DNA of 38,474 nucleotides, taken from assembly GCA_012521035.1 (NCBI GenBank), contig JAAYND010000046.1, forward strand, positions 1 to 38,474, written 5' to 3'. Below the pieces are notes generated by a model. That model was not told where the DNA came from. It ran no database searches and saw nothing but the letters and a program-made list of their open reading frames with translations. How positions within the stretch are numbered: the stretch's first letter is position 1; every line of letters begins with the position of its first letter. The position numbers were made by a program, and so were the translations under genes. This DNA comes from Methanomicrobiales archaeon. Lineage in GTDB: Archaea; Halobacteriota; Methanomicrobia; Methanomicrobiales; Methanoculleaceae. Below, piece by piece: positions 25,553 through 33,682 of the stretch.

Positions 25553-26194
25553 CTAACTCGAACGACCGGCACGACCTCCGCGATCCCTCTCTCCCCGGAA
25601 TGCCCGCCGGATTCGCTCAGACGCCGGCAGGGTGACCTCATCCATCTGTGCATCGAAGTAATCCACCCACTCCGCGACGACCGCGAGCTCCTCCTGGAGG
25701 CCGGCGATAGTTTCCCGGAGGTCTTCGATCTCCCTCATCCTCTCTTCCCGTTCCCGCTCGATCCCGGTTGTCAGGTGTGCGATCCGGCGCTCCTGCCGGG
25801 CCAGTCTCTCCTGCATCACCTGGATATCGATCACCACTTCGGGTGGGAGCGCGGGAGCGGTCCGGTCAATCCCGGCCGCAGGTTCTTCAGAGATCGCCGG
25901 AGAATCCACCGATCGAACTTCCCGGACGATCTCTTCAGGTGTGAGACCCTTTCCGGAGAGTTCGATGAGATTCCTGGCAACCTGGACCGCGCTCTCGGGG
26001 AATATCCTGACCGGGCCGATGGTCCGGTAGGTAAAGAGGCTCTCGTATCTCTGGATGAGCGCCCGGATATCCTTCTCGGATACCCCGGTGAGCTGCGCGA
26101 TCTCGCCGATCTTGAGTTCTTTCCTGGTTATGCTGCCACCATCCTCTCTATCTGCTTCGCTGGCGAAACCCTCACCGTATTTCTTTGTTCTCAT
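25553..26194 (-). CDS. MerR-like helix-turn-helix protein with C-terminal coiled coil
   Basis: This 213-residue protein has a MerR-type DNA-binding region (about residues 25-95): LKIGEIAQLTGVSEKDIRALI, whose parts IGEIAQLTGVS and RALIQRYESLF form the helix-turn-helix, then YRTIGPVRIFPESAVQVA and LSGKGLTPEEI. A proline-rich linker leads to a coiled coil of about 60 residues (RLARQERRIAHLTTGIERER). No effector domain is seen, so it may dimerise or recruit partners. I chose ATG 26194; the frame is open further upstream but those residues are in the divergent gene's promoter and read as non-protein. It may regulate itself and the divergent metallopeptidase. Confidence 0.75.
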   Translation of the reverse strand: MRTKKYGEGFASEADREDGGSITRKELKIGEIAQLTGVSEKDIRALIQRYESLFTYRTIGPVRIFPESAVQVARNLIELSGKGLTPEEIVREVRSVDSPAISEEPAAGIDRTAPALPPEVVIDIQVMQERLARQERRIAHLTTGIEREREERMREIEDLRETIAGLQEELAVVAEWVDYFDAQMDEVTLPASERIRRAFRGERDRGGRAGRSS

Positions 26195-26237
26195 CAGGTA
26201 TAGGTACGTGCCGATCGGGTTTTTCTCACTCCGCCAC

Positions 26238-26249
26238 CCAGGTACCTGG
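26238..26249. promoter_or_regulatory. Perfect 12-base palindrome between divergent genes
   Basis: CCAGGTACCTGG is a perfect palindrome, and a further GGTACC overlaps its right end (26248-26253) directly before ATG 26254. It lies 44 nt upstream of the MerR-like gene's start codon and could be its operator. Confidence 0.4.
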
Positions 26250-26253
26250 TACC

Positions 26254-26934
26254 ATGGAACAGAGAGAGGATGGAGTCTTAGCAGGTGTAACCGTCGTGCG
26301 TAAGGCGGTGCGGTCCGCCAGGCTCCAGGTGCAGCCGGACGGAACCCTGCGGGTGGTCGCCCCTGCATCGTTCAACGTCGAGGAGTTCCTGCAGCGCAAC
26401 GTCGTCTGGATCGAGGAACAACGCGCGAAGTACGATCGACTTGCCGCCGCCGGGCGCGGAAAGGAGGACCGCCTCCTCCTGCACGGAGAGTTCTACCGTG
26501 TGCTCCCTGGCGTGCGGTTTGCGATCGACGGGGCCTCTGGCTGCGTCACATCGCCATCTACCTCTATCCTCAAACGAAACCTCACCCGTATGTTAAAAGA
26601 GGAGGTCAGCGATCGCCTGAAGGACTACCCGGACCTCGTGGGGAAAGGGGTGGGCAGGATCTCGATCAAACTCCAGAGGACCAGGTGGGGGAGCTGCTCC
26701 TCACTCGGCAACCTCAACATCAACCTGCGCACCGTAGCCCTCCCCGAGACCCTGCGCGAGTATATCGTCATCCATGAGGCGACCCACCTCCGGGAGCAGA
26801 ATCACTCGGCCCGGTTCTGGAAGCTGGTAGAGGATCACTATCCCGACCACCGGACGGCGGAGGCCGAACTGCGGCGCTACTGGGTCATCCTCGAACGAAA
26901 TCGGGTCTGGCGTTCACTCCAGGATGCGCCGTGA
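26254..26934 (+). CDS. YgjP-type (M48-like) zinc metallopeptidase
   Basis: This 226-residue cytoplasmic protein belongs to the YgjP/DUF45 group of predicted zinc metallopeptidases. It shows the family block RWGSCSSLGNLNIN (about 150-163) and the zinc motif HEATH (His174, Glu175, His178). A further ligand probably lies in the NHSARFWKLVEDHYPDH segment. The N-terminal half is a beta-rich domain with VVAPASFNVEEFLQRN. ATG 26254 is preferred because it gives the usual family length; the frame is open upstream but there it overlaps the divergent regulator. The biological substrate is unknown. No ribosome site is seen, which may mean a leaderless or short-leader mRNA. Confidence 0.87.
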   Translation: MEQREDGVLAGVTVVRKAVRSARLQVQPDGTLRVVAPASFNVEEFLQRNVVWIEEQRAKYDRLAAAGRGKEDRLLLHGEFYRVLPGVRFAIDGASGCVTSPSTSILKRNLTRMLKEEVSDRLKDYPDLVGKGVGRISIKLQRTRWGSCSSLGNLNINLRTVALPETLREYIVIHEATHLREQNHSARFWKLVEDHYPDHRTAEAELRRYWVILERNRVWRSLQDAP

Positions 26935-26976
26935 GGGAGGAAAACCCCCTGGCAGCCTTCGGGCGCCGGTGCACTC

Positions 26977-28557
26977 TCAGGAGTATCTCCGCCAGAAGTG
27001 CGAGAGCTTCCTTGATTCGACCCACCGCTCATCGAGCTGATCGATGATCGCATCGATACGCTTCACCTGTTGCCGGATCTTCTCTCTCGCCCCGGGGTCA
27101 TCCATCAGCTCGGCATACCCCAGTATCGCCTGGAGCGGGTTTCGGATATGATCGGCGAGCAGGGCAAACTGCTCCATGTTCCGCTCGATCTGAGAGTACG
27201 CCTTTGTTTTCTGGTCTTCAGCCTCTTTCTGAGCGGTTATATCACGGACGACAGCGATGATCCGGGTTACCTCACCATGCTTGAATATCGGAAACTGCGT
27301 CTCCCGGACGACCAGGACCCGATCGTCAACCTGCAAGGGCCGTTCTGATGTCAGCGATCTCCCTGTCCGTATGGTCCGTTCGTACTGCTGCCGTGTGGCG
27401 GTCGGGAGGAACGGCATGACAGAGAAGAGGTTCTTTCCGATAATATTTGTCTCAAGCCCGAGCTCCTCACACCAGGCGACGAATGTATTGTTTGCAAGAA
27501 GGATGGTGAAATTGGTATCGACGATGATGATGGCATCGGTGATCGCGTCAAGGACGACCTGGCAGAGGTTCTCTGACTCCCGGAAGAGAGACTCCGATTG
27601 CCTGCGCTCAAGCGCACCGGCGATGATGTGGACGGCCGCATCCAGGAACGCGACGTCTTCCTCCGCGAACCGGCTACCAGCATCCAGCTCATATCCGACA
27701 AACCCGACGACCTTTCCCTCCAGTCGGAGCGGGATCATCAGTGTCGAAGCAATACTGCGCCGCTTCAAAAACTCCCGTTCCTGCCCGGAGATCCGTTTAT
27801 CCCCGGGTCGTCCATCCATACGCACAGTCTCGCCATCCAGGATCTTCATGACCCACCAGGGGAGCTCGGTCGTGAGGAATTTCTGGAACTCCCCGCGACA
27901 GGGCACCCTCCCGGGCATACACCACTCGTGCGTTGTTCCAAACACTGTCCTGGGATCGCTGAAGAAAGAGAGGTAGACCCTGCAGGCCCCACACGCCCGG
28001 CCAAGATCTTTAAGCGATTCATCTATCGCCGTATCGATCTGCGCGGGATCCGTGAAACGTGCAGGCATCGCAGCGATAGTGTGTTCGAGGTTGCGACAGC
28101 GACCGGATGCGTCCGCCACCGTCCGCGATCCTGTGGCGTCGAGGCAGGAGAGGAGGAACCAGACATCGGCGGCCCCTGGATCGCGGACGGTGCTGACCGA
28201 TACCCGGACATCGAAGAGCGAGGAGTCCTTCCGCCGGGCAACGATCACCCCGCTCCACCGCCCTGCGGAGAGGGCGCGGTCCATACAGTCCTCCCCCGCC
28301 TCCCGGGAGAGCCAGAGGAGCTCTACAGGTTTACCGATCAGTTCGCACCGGGCATAGCCCCATATGGCAAGCAGTTCCTGGTTGGCATAGGCTATGCGTC
28401 CCTGCCGGTCGACGATGCAGACCCCGGAGAGTGAAGCCTCGACCATCTGCCCGAACATGGCAGAAGTGACACCGGACATCTCAATCCGTGTCCCGGCGAT
28501 ATCCCTTCTACCCGGGCTATCCCGGTGCCGTAGAATATCTATCAAGTGCGGATCCAT
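26977..28557 (-). CDS. PAS-GAF-PAS sensor protein with H-box-like end but no ATPase domain
   Basis: This 526-residue soluble protein begins with a PAS domain (about 35-150, with GVCIVDRQGRIAYAN). A GAF-like domain with several cysteines follows (about 160-335: CGACRVYLSFF ... LMIPLRLEGKVVGFVGY). A second PAS domain (about 340-460) ends in AVVRDITAQKEAED. The last 65 residues hold an H-box-like ADHIRNPLQAILGYAELM, after which the protein ends in WVESRKLSHFWRRYS. There is no histidine kinase ATPase domain. ATG 28557 has a TATA box (28646-28657, minus strand) about 90-100 nt upstream. ATG 28692 would add 45 residues that do not look like a PAS region. Confidence 0.82.
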   Translation of the reverse strand: MDPHLIDILRHRDSPGRRDIAGTRIEMSGVTSAMFGQMVEASLSGVCIVDRQGRIAYANQELLAIWGYARCELIGKPVELLWLSREAGEDCMDRALSAGRWSGVIVARRKDSSLFDVRVSVSTVRDPGAADVWFLLSCLDATGSRTVADASGRCRNLEHTIAAMPARFTDPAQIDTAIDESLKDLGRACGACRVYLSFFSDPRTVFGTTHEWCMPGRVPCRGEFQKFLTTELPWWVMKILDGETVRMDGRPGDKRISGQEREFLKRRSIASTLMIPLRLEGKVVGFVGYELDAGSRFAEEDVAFLDAAVHIIAGALERRQSESLFRESENLCQVVLDAITDAIIIVDTNFTILLANNTFVAWCEELGLETNIIGKNLFSVMPFLPTATRQQYERTIRTGRSLTSERPLQVDDRVLVVRETQFPIFKHGEVTRIIAVVRDITAQKEAEDQKTKAYSQIERNMEQFALLADHIRNPLQAILGYAELMDDPGAREKIRQQVKRIDAIIDQLDERWVESRKLSHFWRRYS

Positions 28558-28929
28558 TCCCGAATCATCCTGGAGTGGCAGATATCTGCTGCCACCCCTC
28601 GCTGCTCTGGAAAGAGTCGGATCGATGCTTGAGTAATGCACCAGGACATATAATACCTTTCCTATTCTGACAACAACAACACCGCCCGGCATACGACTCC
28701 GGGGGGTGGTCAGACTCCCGTTTCCTCGTCCACATGCAGTCCCGGGCCCATCTCCGATACCTGGTGAAATGAAGATCCCTCCGACAGAATCCAGGGGCCC
28801 GGGGCAAGCGCGATCGGCCACCCGGATATACCAGGGAGGAGAGATCTTCGCCTGCACGGAGGATACAAACAACCATCACGCGAGAGAGCGGGGATCCGGA
28901 GGATAGCGGGATGCTCCACTGATCCGGGG
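28558..28929. other. Intergenic region with promoter for the PAS-GAF-PAS gene
   Basis: No gene is supported here. On the minus strand GGTATTATATGT (28657-28646) is a good archaeal TATA box. Transcription would begin near 28624 and leave a leader of about 65 nt before ATG 28557. The part from 28700 to 28929 shows nothing I can name. Confidence 0.5.
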
Positions 28930-29373
28930 TCACCCCTCCCCGCCGGTAGAGCGGGTGGATTCCCGGGTATTGAGTATATGCTCAACGATCTTCGATGAAC
29001 TGGCAAGCGAGCCAGGATATCCCGATATCCGTATGACGTCCGCGCAGAGTCCGCGATCCGCAAGCCTCCTCCGGAGGCCTTCCTCATCGAAGTGCTGGTT
29101 AAACCCGAGCGTTATAATATCAGGCCGGATCTCAGCGATCGGCCTGAACATATCGTGGAGATCGCCGAGGAGCGCGTGATCGACCGGCTTTAGTGCCCCG
29201 ACCATCCGGAGCCTCTGGTCCTCGGGGAGGAGCGGCCGGGGTTTATGCTTCACGTTCGCATCCCGCGCCACGATCACGTAGAGCTCATCACCGAGATTCC
29301 GGGACTCTTCGAGGTAATGGAGATGCCCGGGGTGGAGGATATCAAACGTCCCGGTCGCGACCACACGGATCAC
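28930..29373 (-). CDS. ribL: Archaeal FAD synthase / cytidylyltransferase-fold protein
   Basis: This 147-residue nucleotidyltransferase probably transfers AMP to FMN to make FAD, as characterised for the archaeal RibL family. The fold's motifs are clear: GTFDILHPGHLHYLEE with the catalytic HxGH (His14-His17), DANVKHKPRPLLP, the segment DIITLGFNQHFDE, and the end motif SLASSSKIVEHI. The length is typical of RibL. The start is GTG 29373, overlapping the stop of the JAMM gene upstream as GTGA, so translation is coupled. The related glycerol-3-phosphate cytidylyltransferases are the alternative, but context and length favour FAD synthase. Confidence 0.85.
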   Translation of the reverse strand: MIRVVATGTFDILHPGHLHYLEESRNLGDELYVIVARDANVKHKPRPLLPEDQRLRMVGALKPVDHALLGDLHDMFRPIAEIRPDIITLGFNQHFDEEGLRRRLADRGLCADVIRISGYPGSLASSSKIVEHILNTRESTRSTGGEG

Positions 29374-29741
29374 TCGACCACCTCAAGGTGTGTGGGGGTG
29401 CCGTCCGCCCGATAACATCGCCAGTCCCTCTCCCGGTACGGGTATCCGATGATGATGTGGTAACGGCCTACCGTGGGAAAGAACCTGAGATCCGCCGGTG
29501 AGGGAGAGAGGGCACCGTTCGGGTGGCTATGAGCGCTACCGGCCTGGTGGATATCGAGCGGGAGCATGTTGAGGAGGAACGAGGCGCTATTTTCCCTGAC
29601 GATCGTGCCGGGCACCAGGTTGAGGTCACGGATGACGCCGCCCTGTTCCCGTAGCACCGCGACGAACTCGTTCGGGTGGTGTTCCCGCCCAAGCTCAAAG
29701 AGCATAGCAAGCAGATCTCTGCTTATCCCATGTACAGCCAT
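29370..29741 (-). CDS. JAMM/MPN-domain metallopeptidase
   Basis: This 123-residue protein is a compact JAMM (Mov34/MPN) domain. The zinc motif is complete: Glu25 in NEFVAVL, His71-x-His73, then seven residues, Ser81 and Asp84 in AHSHPNGALSPSPADL. Archaeal JAMM proteins cleave small ubiquitin-like modifiers or their precursors; the substrate here is unknown. ATG 29741 is chosen because the family starts shortly before this point and an A/T-rich box (CTTATGTTTA, about 29765-29775, minus strand) sits 25-30 nt upstream, suggesting a leaderless mRNA. An upstream in-frame extension is not protein-like. It is coupled to the FAD synthase gene by a 4-nt overlap. Confidence 0.87.
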   Translation of the reverse strand: MAVHGISRDLLAMLFELGREHHPNEFVAVLREQGGVIRDLNLVPGTIVRENSASFLLNMLPLDIHQAGSAHSHPNGALSPSPADLRFFPTVGRYHIIIGYPYRERDWRCYRADGTPTHLEVVE

Positions 29742-29878
29742 TCTACTGAATATTAGGGGTGAGGTAAACATAAGCCCTCGCGTCGGGTGCAGATGTTGGA
29801 GCAGTCGGATCCGGGAGGACTCCGGGAGATAGAGCCGCGCGCCTGAGCATGGCGGTATCATCCGGATCTCTGGACCGT

Positions 29879-31303
29879 TCAGAACTGTCCGTCCTGCTCA
29901 AAACTCCTCTTCAGTCTTATAGCAAGTTCCGCCTTGAAGAGCTCTTTCCCGAGGTAGGCGGCGTGATCGAGGCGCGAAAGACATCCGTTCTCAAGAAGCG
30001 TATAGAAGACATCTTCCCAGTGCTTCCCCCGCACAGCGCGGCGCCGGTGGACCGCCACAATACAGTCCCCCTCAATGCCGATGCGGATGCACCCGAGGGG
30101 GTCGTAGGTGATCTCATCGGGCGGGGTCTGCGTCTCGAGGATACTCCTGTACTTCGGTAGAGGCTCCCGGCGCCGCCGCTTCTCCTTCAGGATCAAGAGA
30201 TCGATCCCGAGATCCTTGGGATACGGCCGGCCGGTCATAAGCGCCATCATCTCGGTCGCCAGCCGCATCTCGGCCACCGATCCCCGGGTCTTGTCGCTGT
30301 GCTCGCTCGTGAATATGATCGCAGCACCGACCTCATGCGCCATACCGGCGAGCAGCGCGTTTGCCCCCGGAGAGTCGGCATCCAGGAGCTCGGTGACATT
30401 TCCCGCCCCGAAGAAGAGCGGATAGGAGATCCCTGAGAAACCCCGGAGCGAGTCGGTGAGCCCGGACCCCACCGGCTGGAGGAGGGGGTCGGCGATGAGA
30501 CGGCAGATCCCGGCCTCCTCTGCCGCAGCAAGGTTCTCAGAGAGCGTCTGCTCGCGCGGCACCACGACCGCTGCCGCCCCGGCATCGGCCACCGCCCGGC
30601 CCACGAGGGGGATATTCCCTTCGTGAAGAGAGAGAACCAGATCAGCGCGGAAGAGCGCTGCCTCTATGAGGGAGGGATCCTGTGTATCGACCGCGAGCGG
30701 CCCCTCGATACCCTCGAGGGCCCGGAAACACCGTTCTACATCTCCGGGCGTTGTATCAAAGCCAAACCCCAGGTCCACGATATCCGCACCGTCGGCGAAG
30801 AACCGCCTGACCTCGGCCTCGAGGTCATCGCGCCTGTGTGCATCCATGATCTCGGCGAGCACCTTCATCCGCGCCCCCCCGCCTATCTTCACACCCCGGA
30901 TGACGAGATCGGGGTTCGCCGCCTCTTCGTGGAGCATCATCTTCTGACAGGCCTCTTTGCGCCGCGCTTCGGCCAGGAACTCATCAGCAGGAACAGTTCT
31001 TGAGAACCTGAACCGCTCAAGCAGCGGGAGCACCAGCGGGAGGTCCGCCGCATGCCGCGGCCCCCGGTAGACCGGAACACCGGTTGTGCGTTCGACGTCG
31101 GCGAATGACGCGGTGCACATGCCAGAGACGATGGCCATATCGTAGTTGCCACCGCAGATCAGTCGTTTGAGGCTGTCGGGCGTGAGAAATGAAGCTACCT
31201 TACCACTGACCACTACATCTATTGTATGGCGGTCGCTCACCTGGCTAACCGCCGCCTTCACGATTCCGACCGTCGCCGAACCGGTCGGGAGGAGAATGCG
31301 CAT
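29879..31303 (-). CDS. Dihydropteroate-synthase-like protein (TIGR00284 type)
   Basis: This 474-residue protein belongs to the archaeal family annotated as dihydropteroate synthase-related. The N-terminal part (about 1-150) is a separate domain that opens with LLPTGSATVGIVKAAV. The middle carries the TIM-barrel DHPS-like region with VLAEIMDAHRR, GADIVDLGFGFDTTPGD and PLAVDTQDP. The C-terminal segment includes SEHSDKTRGSVAEMRLA and LILKEKRRR. Methanogens use methanopterin, not folate, so the reaction may differ from bacterial DHPS. ATG 31303 is the first ATG; a TTG three codons upstream is unlikely. It is divergent from the PHP gene with about 40 nt between. Confidence 0.83.
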   Translation of the reverse strand: MRILLPTGSATVGIVKAAVSQVSDRHTIDVVVSGKVASFLTPDSLKRLICGGNYDMAIVSGMCTASFADVERTTGVPVYRGPRHAADLPLVLPLLERFRFSRTVPADEFLAEARRKEACQKMMLHEEAANPDLVIRGVKIGGGARMKVLAEIMDAHRRDDLEAEVRRFFADGADIVDLGFGFDTTPGDVERCFRALEGIEGPLAVDTQDPSLIEAALFRADLVLSLHEGNIPLVGRAVADAGAAAVVVPREQTLSENLAAAEEAGICRLIADPLLQPVGSGLTDSLRGFSGISYPLFFGAGNVTELLDADSPGANALLAGMAHEVGAAIIFTSEHSDKTRGSVAEMRLATEMMALMTGRPYPKDLGIDLLILKEKRRRREPLPKYRSILETQTPPDEITYDPLGCIRIGIEGDCIVAVHRRRAVRGKHWEDVFYTLLENGCLSRLDHAAYLGKELFKAELAIRLKRSFEQDGQF

Positions 31304-31310
31304 ACATCTC

Positions 31311-31320
31311 AATTATTATC
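31311..31320 (+). promoter_or_regulatory. Candidate TATA box for the PHP-GNAT-DUF362 operon
   Basis: AATTATTATC is centred about 29 nt before ATG 31345, which fits a leaderless transcript. The same 40-nt gap must also serve the divergent dihydropteroate-synthase-like gene. Confidence 0.4.
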
Positions 31321-31344
31321 CAGGATAACAAATATTCTGATCTC

Positions 31345-32010
31345 ATGTTGCGGTGCGATCTACATATTCACACAAGGTTCTCCAGGGACGGGGAGAGCAG
31401 TGTGGAGGAGATTCTGCGCAGGGCGGAGGCGGTCGGTCTTGATGCCATCGCGATCACCGATCATGACACCGTAGACGGTGCCCGCCACGCCCTCCGGTGC
31501 GACACCACCGTGACCGTGATCCCGGGGATCGAGATATCGACGAGACAGGGCCACCTGCTCGCTCTCGGGGTCACAGACCCCATACCGGCAGGACGCGACT
31601 TCCTCGAGACCGTCGCTCTGGCCCGGAGTCGGGGGGCACTCCTGATCCTCCCGCACCCCTTCCACCGCTGGCGTCACGGTGTCGGGAGGAAGATCGCGAC
31701 CAGCATCGGGGCCGTGGATGCCGTAGAGGTCTTCAACAGTCGCTACATCACCGGGTCGGCGAACCGGAAGGCAGCGGTTGCCGCAAGGAGATACGGGAAA
31801 CCTGCTGTCGCGGGAAGCGACGCTCACAACGCCCGCTATGTCGGGTTCGGGATCACGTATGTCGCGGCCGAGCCGGACGTGGCCTCCATCCTCACCGCGA
31901 TACGGGAAGGGCGGACGATGATCGGGGGGAGAATGACACCGCTGCACACCTATACACAGCAGTCCATCAAGGGTGCTATCCGCCGGATACGGCAGACGGT
32001 GGAACGATGA
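31345..32010 (+). CDS. PHP-domain phosphoesterase
   Basis: This 221-residue protein has the polymerase-and-histidinol-phosphatase fold. Metal-binding blocks are DLHIHTRFSRDG (Asp5, His7, His9), ITDHDTV, PGIEIS, HPFHRW and GSDAHN. Stand-alone PHP proteins hydrolyse nucleotides or other phosphate esters; the substrate here is unknown. The gene opens an operon: its stop overlaps the next start as ATGA. Confidence 0.88.
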   Translation: MLRCDLHIHTRFSRDGESSVEEILRRAEAVGLDAIAITDHDTVDGARHALRCDTTVTVIPGIEISTRQGHLLALGVTDPIPAGRDFLETVALARSRGALLILPHPFHRWRHGVGRKIATSIGAVDAVEVFNSRYITGSANRKAAVAARRYGKPAVAGSDAHNARYVGFGITYVAAEPDVASILTAIREGRTMIGGRMTPLHTYTQQSIKGAIRRIRQTVER

Positions 32011-32480
32011 GATCCGCTACTACAACAGGGATTGAGACCTCCGGGGGCCGGTCGGAGGTGCGCGAACTCAGGAGAGAAGAGTTCCCTGCCGCAAACGAGG
32101 TCTGGCGCGATTACCGCAACACCATCGGCGAGCCCGACAGAGATAGGGTCTTTGCAGTCTTCCTCGCGGGAGAGATCGTCTCACTTGCCCGGTGCAGGAG
32201 ACATCCCGACGGCCTGGAGGTCGATGGCGTCTTCACGCCAGAGCAGTATCGCGGCAGGGGCTACGCACGTATGGTGATGGAGGCACTGGTCGTGGCATGC
32301 CACAACGACGACCTCTATATGTACGCAGTCGAGGACCTCTCCAGGTTTTACGCTGAGTTTCGCTTCATATCGATACCGGAACGCGACCTCCCGCCCTCTG
32401 TCCGCGAACGTTACACCTGGGCGGCAGGAAACGTAGAGGGAGCCAATGTCCGGCCGATGTACCGGAGAGCCGGGCTATGA
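32007..32480 (+). CDS. GNAT-family N-acetyltransferase
   Basis: This 157-residue protein has the acetyl-CoA-binding GNAT motif QYRGRGYARMVMEAL (about residues 81-95), preceded by the beta strand GLEVDGVFTPE and followed by YMYAVEDLSRFYAEF, with the family's late tyrosine. The target of acetylation is unknown. ATG 32007 overlaps the PHP stop, and the gene's own stop overlaps the DUF362 start (ATGA both times). The three genes are therefore probably made together. The frame is open further upstream inside the PHP gene, but that part is a shadow. Confidence 0.83.
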   Translation: MRSATTTGIETSGGRSEVRELRREEFPAANEVWRDYRNTIGEPDRDRVFAVFLAGEIVSLARCRRHPDGLEVDGVFTPEQYRGRGYARMVMEALVVACHNDDLYMYAVEDLSRFYAEFRFISIPERDLPPSVRERYTWAAGNVEGANVRPMYRRAGL

Positions 32481-33580
32481 CAGACGTCTATTTTGCAGAT
32501 CTCCGGGCGAGGGGGCCTCACGAGAACAAGAGCCAGAAGATCCGCCGCCTCTTTGATGCTGCCGGGTTTGGCAGGATGGTCCGGCCGGGGGATCTTACCG
32601 CCATCAAACTCCACGTCGGGGAGCGGGGATGCGACACCTACCTCCGCCCGATATTCGCCCGGCAGGTGGTCGAGAAGGTGCGCGAGCGCGGGGCGCACCC
32701 GTTCATAACCGATACCGGCACCCTGTATGCCGGGAGCAGGTCCGACGCCGTCAGGCATACCGTCACCGCCATCGAGCACGGGTTTGACTATGCAGTCGTC
32801 GGCGCCCCGGTGATCATCGCGGATGGGCTCCGGGGCGGCCACTGGAGGGAGGTTCCCATCAACGGGAAGCACTTTGAGAGAGCCCGGATCGCCGGCGGGA
32901 TCCTTGATGCCGACAGCATGATCGTCCTCTCGCACGTCAAGGGCCACGACCTCGCCGGGTTCGGGGGCGCGATCAAGAACCTGGCGATGGGCTGCTCCCC
33001 ACCCTCCGGGAAGGCAGAGCAGCACGCCGGCCGGCCGTTCGTGGAGGTCGAGCGGTGCGGGGGATGCGGGAAGTGCACCCTCGTCTGCCCACAGGCGGCG
33101 ATGACGCTCGTTGAAGGCCGGGCACACCTGAACCCCGAGCACTGCGTCGGGTGCGGCGACTGCATGCGCGCCTGCCCCGAGGGAGCGATCGAGTTTGACT
33201 GGACGACGGAGATCCGGCCGTTCATCGAACGACTCTGCGACTACGCCCTCGGTGCCGTCCACGGGAAGGCAGGAAGGGTGGGCTACATCAACTTCCTCTT
33301 AAACATCACCCCCGACTGCGACTGTGTCCCCTGGAGCGACGCTGCGATCGTCCCCGACATCGGTATACTCGCCTCGACCGATCCGGTCGCGATCGATCAG
33401 GCAAGCCTCGATCTCGTCAACAGCGAACGGGGATTTGTCCGGACACAACTTGCGGCGAACCACGCGCCGGGGGAGGATAAGTTCAGGGGCACCTGGGACT
33501 ACACAGACGGCAGGTACCAGACCACCTGCGCCGCCCGGATCGGTCTTGGAGAAGAGGATTATCGGTTGATCGAGATCTGA
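32477..33580 (+). CDS. DUF362 protein with two 4Fe-4S clusters
   Basis: This 367-residue iron-sulfur protein has a DUF362 domain (about 1-185 and 240-340). Typical segments are IKLHVGERGCDTYLRP, ITDTGTLYAGSRSD, LSHVKGHDLAGFGGAIKNL and DPVAIDQASLDLVN. Between the halves is a ferredoxin-like insert with two cluster motifs, CGGCGKCTLVCP (about 194) and CVGCGDCMRACP (about 223). It likely carries electrons for an unknown redox reaction. It is the third gene of the PHP-GNAT operon, and a hairpin with a T-run follows it. Confidence 0.9.
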   Translation: MTDVYFADLRARGPHENKSQKIRRLFDAAGFGRMVRPGDLTAIKLHVGERGCDTYLRPIFARQVVEKVRERGAHPFITDTGTLYAGSRSDAVRHTVTAIEHGFDYAVVGAPVIIADGLRGGHWREVPINGKHFERARIAGGILDADSMIVLSHVKGHDLAGFGGAIKNLAMGCSPPSGKAEQHAGRPFVEVERCGGCGKCTLVCPQAAMTLVEGRAHLNPEHCVGCGDCMRACPEGAIEFDWTTEIRPFIERLCDYALGAVHGKAGRVGYINFLLNITPDCDCVPWSDAAIVPDIGILASTDPVAIDQASLDLVNSERGFVRTQLAANHAPGEDKFRGTWDYTDGRYQTTCAARIGLGEEDYRLIEI

Positions 33581-33603
33581 CCGGGGCCTCATCGCCAGGC
33601 GCG

Positions 33604-33658
33604 ATCCCGGGGGAAAAGCAGTGCTCCCCGGGATTCGGGGGGAGGCAGGAGCTTTTTT
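33604..33658 (+). terminator. Hairpin and T-run after the DUF362 gene
   Basis: ATCCCGGGG (33604-33612) pairs with CCCCGGGAT (33626-33634) across a 13-base loop. A run of six T lies at 33653-33658. The T-run also belongs to a TATA-like TTTTTTATC about 25 nt before ATG 33683, so terminator and next promoter seem to be combined. Confidence 0.5.
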
Positions 33659-33682
33659 ATCTTGCGGGGAGAGGATCTGGTA

